In this document: piece by piece, positions 44,466-49,592 of the stretch
Layout of the letters: every line of letters starts with the position of its first letter
Numbering within the stretch: position 1 is the first letter of the stretch
NCBI GenBank assembly: GCA_028692055.1
Contig: JAQUYA010000012.1
Location: forward strand, 1 to 49,592
Length of the DNA: 49,592 nt
Direction: 5' to 3'
Source of the DNA: Lachnospiraceae bacterium
GTDB taxonomy: Bacteria; Bacillota; Clostridia; Lachnospirales; Lachnospiraceae
Program-made: the position numbers and the translations under genes
The notes under the pieces: model-generated
The model's database searches: none
What the model saw: only the letters and a program-made list of their open reading frames with translations
Told to the model about the DNA's origin: nothing

Positions 44466-45827
44466 TTAAAAAGGTAATTTAAAGCCTCCTGGGAAACCGC
44501 CTCTACCTTTTTTACCTTTGCCACCCATCATACCCGGGATTTGTTTCATCATTTTTTGAGATTGCTCGAATTGTTTGATGAATCTGTTTACTACGCTGAT
44601 ATCTACACCGGCACCTTTTGCAATACGGTGTTTTCTACTTGGATTCAGAAGCTTCGGATTCTGTCTTTCTGCTGGTGTCATGGATAAAACAACAGCTTCC
44701 ATTCTGGAAAGTTGTTTATCATCTACCATGGATTCAATATCACCCATTTTAGCACCCATACCAGGCATCATGCCCAATATAGAAGAAAGGCCACCCATTT
44801 TCTTCATTTGGTTCATTGACTCGAGATAATCCTCAAAATCAAATTTACCCTTTTTCATTTTAGCTGCCATCTGTTTTTCTTTGTCTTCGTCCACATCTAT
44901 CTGGACTTTTTCAATCAGACTCAGAACATCTCCCATTCCAAGGATTCTGCCAGCCATTCTATCTGGATAAAACTGTTCCAAATCGGAAAGTTTTTCACCC
45001 ATACCTACATAAATAATCGGTTTACCGGTAACTGCTTTTACAGATAATGCAGCACCACCTCGTGTATCACCATCCATTTTGGTTAATACAACGCCGTCCA
45101 AACCAATCTTTTCATCAAATTCCTTTGCGATATTAACCGCATCCTGCCCTGTCATAGCATCTACAACCAGCAGTGTTTGATGAACCTCTACTTTTTCTTT
45201 TATTTCCTGTAATTCTGCCATCATGGCTTCATCTATCTGTAAACGGCCTGCTGTATCCAAAATCACTACATTATGACCGTTCTTTTCAGCATGCTCAATA
45301 GCTGCTTTCGCAATGTCCACTGGCTTATGCTTATCGCCCATGGTAAAGACATCCACTTCCTGTTTTTCGCCATTGACCTGTAACTGCTTAATCGCTGCGG
45401 GTCTGTATACATCACACGCAACTAATAAACTTTTTTTACCTTTTAACTTCAATTTGCCAGCTATCTTAGCCGTGGTAGTTGTTTTACCTGCACCCTGCAA
45501 ACCACACATCATAATGACCGTGATTGCTTTACCCGGCTGCATCTGTAGCTCCGTTGTTTCAGAACCCATCAAAGTTACCATTTCTTCATTTACAATCTTG
45601 ATAACCATTTGCCCTGGATTCAGACCATTCATTACGTCTGCGCCAATGGCGCGTTCTTCGACTGCTTTTACAAATCGCTTTACTACCTTGAAGTTTACAT
45701 CAGCTTCTAATAAAGCCATCTTGACTTCCTTAAGAGCTGACTTTACATCTTCCTCAGTTAAACGGCCTTTGCTTCTTAAGTTTTTAAATACATTCTGTAA
45801 TTTGTCCGTTAAACTTTCAAATGCCAT
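44466..45827 (-). CDS. ffh: Signal recognition particle protein Ffh
   Basis: The 453-residue protein has the N domain, a GTPase domain with GLQGAGKTTTT, DTAGRLQ, TKMDGDTRGGA and the GMGEKLSDLEQF closing loop, and a methionine-rich M domain (about 310-430). The C-terminus is Gly/Lys-rich. It binds 4.5S RNA and signal sequences and hands ribosomes to FtsY. AGGAG precedes the ATG; ylxM is 48 bp upstream. Confidence 0.98.
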   Translation of the reverse strand: MAFESLTDKLQNVFKNLRSKGRLTEEDVKSALKEVKMALLEADVNFKVVKRFVKAVEERAIGADVMNGLNPGQMVIKIVNEEMVTLMGSETTELQMQPGKAITVIMMCGLQGAGKTTTTAKIAGKLKLKGKKSLLVACDVYRPAAIKQLQVNGEKQEVDVFTMGDKHKPVDIAKAAIEHAEKNGHNVVILDTAGRLQIDEAMMAELQEIKEKVEVHQTLLVVDAMTGQDAVNIAKEFDEKIGLDGVVLTKMDGDTRGGAALSVKAVTGKPIIYVGMGEKLSDLEQFYPDRMAGRILGMGDVLSLIEKVQIDVDEDKEKQMAAKMKKGKFDFEDYLESMNQMKKMGGLSSILGMMPGMGAKMGDIESMVDDKQLSRMEAVVLSMTPAERQNPKLLNPSRKHRIAKGAGVDISVVNRFIKQFEQSQKMMKQIPGMMGGKGKKGRGGFPGGFKLPF

Positions 45828-45875
45828 TGAGCTCCTATCTGTGACTCTGTATCACATCTGACATCACAATCTGTT

Positions 45876-46214
45876 TTATAATTCTGCAAGTATCTCATTT
45901 GACAACTGCTGAATTCTCTGAATCTCAGAATTTTCCGAAATTGCACTTTCTGAAATCTGGTTAATCTCACGAATGCTTTCCTTAATTCTGGTAAATTTCT
46001 CTACCAAATGCAGTTTGCTTTCATAATCCAGCAATATCTTGTCGCATCGCTTTATTAAGTCATGAACACCCTGTCTGCTAATGCCTATATCCTCTGCTAT
46101 CTCACTTAAAGACATATCATTGTATACTGCTTCTTCATATATTTTCTTTTGGTGTTCTGTTAACAGCTCACCATAAAAATCATACAGTAAACCCTGTTCT
46201 ACAATTTTTTCCAT
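45876..46214 (-). CDS. ylxM: YlxM family helix-turn-helix protein
   Basis: The 112-residue protein has a sigma-70 region 4-like helix-turn-helix (about 20-60, LTEHQKKIYEEAVYNDMSLSEIAEDIGISRQGVHDLI) and a C-terminal coiled coil. UPF0122/YlxM proteins are encoded before ffh in Firmicutes and associate with the signal recognition particle. It is the first gene after a strong promoter. Confidence 0.94.
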   Translation of the reverse strand: MEKIVEQGLLYDFYGELLTEHQKKIYEEAVYNDMSLSEIAEDIGISRQGVHDLIKRCDKILLDYESKLHLVEKFTRIKESIREINQISESAISENSEIQRIQQLSNEILAEL

Positions 46215-46250
46215 ATTTGCAACCAGTCCAATTCATTAAGTACCTTGCTT

Positions 46251-46279
46251 ATACTACAGCAAAAGGTAATGGGTGTCAA
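46251..46279 (-). promoter_or_regulatory. Sigma-A promoter of the ylxM-ffh-rpsP-khpA-rimM-trmD operon
   Basis: On the minus strand TTGACA (46279-46274) and TAGTAT (46256-46251) are 17 bases apart, 37 bp before the ylxM start codon. No other good promoter is visible until the end of trmD. Confidence 0.7.
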
Positions 46280-46298
46280 GTATTTTCTCTTTACACTT

Positions 46299-47165
46299 CT
46301 ATATTTTTTCTGCAAAAATATTCTTATATCCTTCCCCATAGATTTCTGTTGCCTTTGTAACAATCATAAAGGCATCGGGGTCTTCTTCTTTAACGATTTC
46401 TTCTAATTTAGGCGCCATCTGTTTCTTTACCACACACATAATTACATGCTTATTCACTTTGCTGTATGCTCCGCGCCCTTTTATAAAGGTTGCGCCCGCG
46501 TCCAATTCATCCATGAGTCTTGGTGCGATATTATCCGGTGTTTCACTGATAATATAGATGAGCTTTGCTTCATCCGTCCCGTACAATACCATATCCATAA
46601 CAATTGAAGAAACAAAAAGTGCAATACCTGCATATAATGCCGTGTTCAAATCCCGAAATGCAATTGCCGATGCCGCAACAACCAAGGCATCGCTCATCAG
46701 AAATAAGGAACCGGTTTTGATATGTTTATAACGAATTCTAAGACATTTTACAATAATATCCGAGCCGCCGGTAGTAGCTCCCATTTTAAATATCAAACCT
46801 ATTCCAGATGCTAAAAGAACCGCACCTGCAATTGCTGCCAGAAGAGGATCAGTCGTCACGACTCCAAACTGTGCAAAGAAGTTACAGCTTATGGATACCA
46901 TAACAATCGCATATCCCGTAGAAAGCATGAATTTCCAGCCAAATTTCCATACTGCCAGAATCATAATCGGAATATTCAGAATCATAAATAACGTACCTAC
47001 CGGTATAGAAACATAATGATTGATAATAATTGCAATTCCTGTAAATCCACCCGGTGCAAGCTTATTAGGGTCTAAAAATAAGCTGACTCCCATTCCATAA
47101 AAAACAGATGCAACTGCGATAATAACATATTCTATTATTCTACGCCTGATTGATTTTCGTTCCAT
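46299..47165 (-). CDS. YitT family membrane protein (second copy)
   Basis: The start is the Met at 47165 with GGGAGGTAAGT upstream; an in-frame Met at 47201 would lie before a GC-rich hairpin. Five or six membrane segments include NKLAPGGFTGIAIII and MGATTGGSDIIVKCL, and a DUF2179 domain forms the C-terminus (about 205-288). It shares the domain order of the protein at 22946-23839. Function is unknown. Confidence 0.83.
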   Translation of the reverse strand: MERKSIRRRIIEYVIIAVASVFYGMGVSLFLDPNKLAPGGFTGIAIIINHYVSIPVGTLFMILNIPIMILAVWKFGWKFMLSTGYAIVMVSISCNFFAQFGVVTTDPLLAAIAGAVLLASGIGLIFKMGATTGGSDIIVKCLRIRYKHIKTGSLFLMSDALVVAASAIAFRDLNTALYAGIALFVSSIVMDMVLYGTDEAKLIYIISETPDNIAPRLMDELDAGATFIKGRGAYSKVNKHVIMCVVKKQMAPKLEEIVKEEDPDAFMIVTKATEIYGEGYKNIFAEKI

Positions 47166-47180
47166 ACTTACCTCCCATCC

Positions 47181-47197
47181 GCGTGTTTTACACGCGT
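47181..47197 (-). repeat. GC-rich hairpin directly before the YitT ribosome binding site
   Basis: CGCGTGT and ACACGCG form a perfect 7-bp stem with a 3-base loop, ending immediately before GGATGGGAGG, the ribosome binding site of the second yitT. In a low-G+C genome such a stem is conspicuous; it could set translation efficiency. Confidence 0.4.
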
Positions 47198-47211
47198 ACA
47201 ATTAAAACCAA

Positions 47212-47260
47212 TGTGAAAGAAAAGCAGACCATATGCAATATTCCCTACATATAATCTGCT
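47212..47260 (-). terminator. Rho-independent terminator of the threonine ammonia-lyase gene
   Basis: AGCAGATTATATG (minus 47260-47248) pairs fully with 47235-47223 using two G-U pairs, loop of 12 bases, followed by TTTTCTTTC. It lies 68 bp behind the stop codon. Confidence 0.8.
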
Positions 47261-47327
47261 CATATTTACGCATTTTATTTACACTCTGATTCTTCTGCTT
47301 TTTTATCCGTTGCAGAAAAGATACCAC

Positions 47328-48539
47328 CTAAATATTTGTACGGACACTTCTTGGCTGATATCCATCTTTATGTAATGCTTCTATAATCTGCTCTTTATGT
47401 TTTGTTCCAAATGCTTCCAGGGTAATGCGTAATTCTACTGCAGCACTTCGATTGATAGAAACGAACTGGTTATGCTCTAATTTAATTACATTTCCATTTT
47501 CCTTTGCAATCACATCTGCCACTCTGCTTAATTCACCTGGTTTATCTGGCAATAATACAGATACGGTAAAAATTCTATCTCTCTTGATTAATCCCTGTTG
47601 TACCACGGAAGACATGGTAATAACATCCATATTACCACCACTTAGGATGGATACTACTTTTTTATTCTTTTCCTTTAATTGTTTTAAAGCAGCCACGGTA
47701 AGCAATCCCGAATTTTCCACTACCATTTTATGATTTTCAACCATATCCAAAAATGCAACTACGAGGTCTTCATCCTCTACCGTTAGAATTCCATCTAAAT
47801 TTTTCTGTATATATGGAAAAATCTTAGACCCCGGTGTCTTCACTGCCGTACCATCTGCAATCGTATTGACCGAAGGAAGTGTAACCACTTTTCCTTCCTT
47901 CAGTGATGTCTGCATACAATTTGCTCCCGCCGGTTCTACTCCAATTACTTTCACCTTTGGATTCAGCATCTTTGCCAGCGTGGATACGCCAGTTGCTAAT
48001 CCGCCCCCGCCAATTGGAACTAAAATATAATCAACGGTAGGTAACTCTTTTATAATTTCCATAGCAATCGTGCCCTGCCCGGTTGCTACATCCAGATCAT
48101 CAAATGGGTGAATAAAGGTATAGCCATGTTCCTTTGCAAGCTCATAGGCCTTTGCACACGCTTCATCATATACGTCGCCATACAGCACTACCTCTGCTCC
48201 ATACCCCTTGGTACGGTTTACTTTGATCAAAGGGGTTGTGGTCGGCATAACAATCACTGCTTTTGCACCATAGCATTTGGCAGCATATGCGACTCCCTGT
48301 GCATGATTCCCTGCCGATGCAGTAATCAGCCCTTTCGCACGCTCCTCATCTGTCAGGGTACTGATTTTGTAATAAGCACCACGCAATTTGTATGCACCCG
48401 TGAATTGCATATTTTCCGGCTTGAAATATACTTTATTCCCTGTTTGTGCACTAAAATAATCACTATAAACGAGCTTTGTTTCCAATATTACTTTTTTAAC
48501 TACCTCTGAAGCTTCTTCGAACTTTTCTAATGTTAACAT
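47328..48539 (-). CDS. ilvA: Threonine ammonia-lyase with C-terminal ACT-like domain
   Basis: The pyridoxal-phosphate enzyme has the cofactor lysine in TGAYKLRGAYYK (K51), the phosphate-binding loop VPIGGGGLATG, and NAGNH-like SAGNHAQGVA. The C-terminal 80 residues (VSVLLPDKPGELSRV) form an ACT-like domain that may bind isoleucine or valine. It deaminates threonine to 2-oxobutyrate. The ATG at 48551 sits only one base from GAAAGG; the Met at 48539 begins MLTLEKFEEA, the usual family start, so it is preferred. At 400-plus residues it is the short, TdcB-like class. Confidence 0.93.
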   Translation of the reverse strand: MLTLEKFEEASEVVKKVILETKLVYSDYFSAQTGNKVYFKPENMQFTGAYKLRGAYYKISTLTDEERAKGLITASAGNHAQGVAYAAKCYGAKAVIVMPTTTPLIKVNRTKGYGAEVVLYGDVYDEACAKAYELAKEHGYTFIHPFDDLDVATGQGTIAMEIIKELPTVDYILVPIGGGGLATGVSTLAKMLNPKVKVIGVEPAGANCMQTSLKEGKVVTLPSVNTIADGTAVKTPGSKIFPYIQKNLDGILTVEDEDLVVAFLDMVENHKMVVENSGLLTVAALKQLKEKNKKVVSILSGGNMDVITMSSVVQQGLIKRDRIFTVSVLLPDKPGELSRVADVIAKENGNVIKLEHNQFVSINRSAAVELRITLEAFGTKHKEQIIEALHKDGYQPRSVRTNI

Positions 48540-48548
48540 CTTAATAAC

Positions 48549-48660
48549 CATACCTTTCCCTCAGTCTGCACCCTTATGATGCAGGCACAAACAATCTAGT
48601 GTGAAGCTTTCATAATTCTTGGCATGGTACTTTCATGTCTTAGAATTATTCTTCGCACTA
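48549..48660 (-). repeat. Intergenic cassette, copy 2 (manC-ilvA)
   Basis: It begins at the TAG stop of manC (48660-48658) with TAGTGCGAAG, which pairs with CTTCACACTA further on (one mismatch). An inner ATAATTCT/AGAATTAT stem lies between. The 43-base core (48591-48549) ends GAAAGGTATG and contains a CTGCA/TGCAG hairpin. It corresponds to the cassette before trmD but has a larger hairpin insert. Confidence 0.65.
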
Positions 48661-49592
48661 CACACTTGGCCAATCAAATACCTGTGCATCATCCTCACTT
48701 AACTCCTGACCTACCTGCACTTCTATCATATGAACGTCAGTAATCGCTCTAAAACCATGCTTATCTCCTGCACGAAGATTAAATACATCTCCATTTCTGG
48801 CCACGGATGTAATACCATCAATCGTAATATATCCTTTTCCATCAACGATTGTCCAAACCTCATCACGCAGGCTATGCAGCATATAGTCAATATAACGCCC
48901 CTTTTTAACCATAATCTGTTTCGTAAGTGATTTTCGTTCATTCTCATACTGGCTGTAATCCAATACCTTATAATCACCCCAGATGCTTTCCTCGTACATC
49001 GGTCTGTCACCCAGCTTCTCCACATAAGGCTTGATATAGGAACTTTTCTGCTTATCCGATACTAATATTCCATCCGGACTGGCTGCTATGACAAGATCCT
49101 TTGCTCCCAGCACAACAATCGGAATGGATAATTCATTAATCACGTGAGTATTTTGGCATTCTTCCCCGACTGTAACATCGCCAATACTGGTTTCACTCAT
49201 TACTTCTGTCAGCGTATTCCAGGTTCCGATATCCTTCCACTGCCCCTGATAGGTTATGATGGATAAGGACTCTGCCTTTTCTACCACCTCGTAATCAAAG
49301 CTATCCTTTTTCAAAGAGCTATAATGCTCCAATACATAGGGATAACTGCAGTCTGGCAGATACTTTTGTGTTATCTTCTGTAAATAGCCCAGCTTAAATG
49401 CAAATACTCCTGCATTCCATAATGCTCCCTGTTGTATCATTTCTTCTGCAACGGTTTCCGTTGGTTTCTCCTTAAATCCAACGATACGGCTTCTATCCTT
49501 CTCATCCACGACTGCATAGCCATATTTGGAAGACGGATACGTTGGCTGTAGTCCCATCAATACAATATCGGATTGGTCACTCTGTACCGCCT
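48658..49592 (-). CDS. manC: Mannose-1-phosphate guanylyltransferase, C-terminal part (5' end outside the window)
   Basis: The frame is open at the window edge. The visible 310 or so residues include YPSSKYGYAVVDE and VGFKEKPTETVAEEM, then LWNAGVFAF, which belong to the nucleotidyltransferase domain. A C-terminal cupin-type mannose-6-phosphate isomerase-like domain follows (QIMVKKGRYIDYMLH...DEVWTIVDGKGYITIDG...GDKHGF). The enzyme makes GDP-mannose for surface polysaccharides. The cupin may or may not have isomerase activity. It ends in the TAG that starts the intergenic cassette. Confidence 0.9.
   Translation of the reverse strand, partial: AVQSDQSDIVLMGLQPTYPSSKYGYAVVDEKDRSRIVGFKEKPTETVAEEMIQQGALWNAGVFAFKLGYLQKITQKYLPDCSYPYVLEHYSSLKKDSFDYEVVEKAESLSIITYQGQWKDIGTWNTLTEVMSETSIGDVTVGEECQNTHVINELSIPIVVLGAKDLVIAASPDGILVSDKQKSSYIKPYVEKLGDRPMYEESIWGDYKVLDYSQYENERKSLTKQIMVKKGRYIDYMLHSLRDEVWTIVDGKGYITIDGITSVARNGDVFNLRAGDKHGFRAITDVHMIEVQVGQELSEDDAQVFDWPSV

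Noticed and set aside
45313-45861. 182-codon plus-strand frame opposite ffh
   Set aside because: It is antisense to the Ffh GTPase domain, which is unmistakable, and has no start signals.
47261-47360. Protein-like frame running past the ilvA stop codon (KYLGGIFSATDKK...)
   Set aside because: It lies in another frame, has no start codon after the preceding stop, and is only about 30 codons long, so a frameshifted ilvA tail or small gene is not supported.
1-49592. CRISPR array, tRNA, rRNA or insertion sequence
   Set aside because: No regularly spaced repeats, no tRNA-like cloverleaf with CCA context, no rRNA segments and no transposase-like protein were seen in any gap.

Overview
The window reads as chromosomal DNA of an anaerobic Firmicute, most likely a motile member of the Lachnospiraceae (class Clostridia). 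The reasons are low G+C composition by eye, AGGAGG-type ribosome binding sites, lipoprotein signal peptides, a YlxM-Ffh-S16-KhpA-RimM-TrmD-L19-RbgA-RnhB gene order like that of Bacillus and Clostridia, FliK-like and FlhB-like flagellar accessory genes, a large Cache-type chemoreceptor, and long multi-membrane-segment histidine kinases. Almost every gene is on the minus strand; the PRPP synthetase gene near 28.6-29.8 kb is the only convincing plus-strand gene. No rRNA, tRNA, CRISPR array, prophage or insertion sequence with a transposase was seen.

At 1-1390 is the N-terminal part of a membrane diguanylate cyclase with a receiver domain behind the GGDEF domain. From 11915 down to 1471 is a tightly packed nine-gene minus-strand operon: binding lipoprotein, ABC ATPase, double-domain permease, YihX-like HAD phosphatase, phosphohexomutase, a second binding lipoprotein, a YesM-type sensor kinase, an AraC-type response regulator and a CE2-like esterase. 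Automated annotation would call the transporter 'iron'. The gene content fits a sugar-phosphate system better: an HptA/HptS/HptR-like sensor trio, an AfuABC-like importer, and enzymes acting on glucose phosphates.

At 12.1-13.9 kb lie a proline-iminopeptidase-like hydrolase and a TetR regulator whose consensus promoter is embedded in a perfect 13-bp inverted repeat. From 19.2 down to 14.0 kb is a ugp-type operon (ATPase, two permeases, binding protein, cytosolic glycerophosphodiesterase) for glycerol-3-phosphate or glycerophosphodiesters, preceded by three hexamers spaced exactly 11 bp like a Pho box. Two phosphate-ester uptake systems therefore sit side by side.

From 19.3 to 28.5 kb is mixed housekeeping: a small membrane protein, a DUF3810 metallopeptidase-like protein, an aldo/keto reductase, NudC, a YitT protein, and the DUF512-der-plsY-gpsA operon. 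A divergent PRPP synthetase (plus strand) converges with a methyl-accepting chemotaxis protein. Between them is a 282-bp element made of a long inverted repeat with nested hairpins, the most unusual non-coding structure here. From 32.6 to 37.0 kb are a kinase/OmpR-regulator pair, PgeF and YraN. From 37.0 to 46.2 kb is the conserved translation/secretion block with FliK- and FlhB-like genes and two signal peptidases. The window ends with a second YitT protein, a threonine ammonia-lyase and a partial ManC. Two intergenic regions (before trmD and before ilvA) share a diverged repeat cassette that starts at the upstream stop codon and ends at the downstream translation start region.

Functional assignments rest on motifs and gene context read by eye; no database search was possible.
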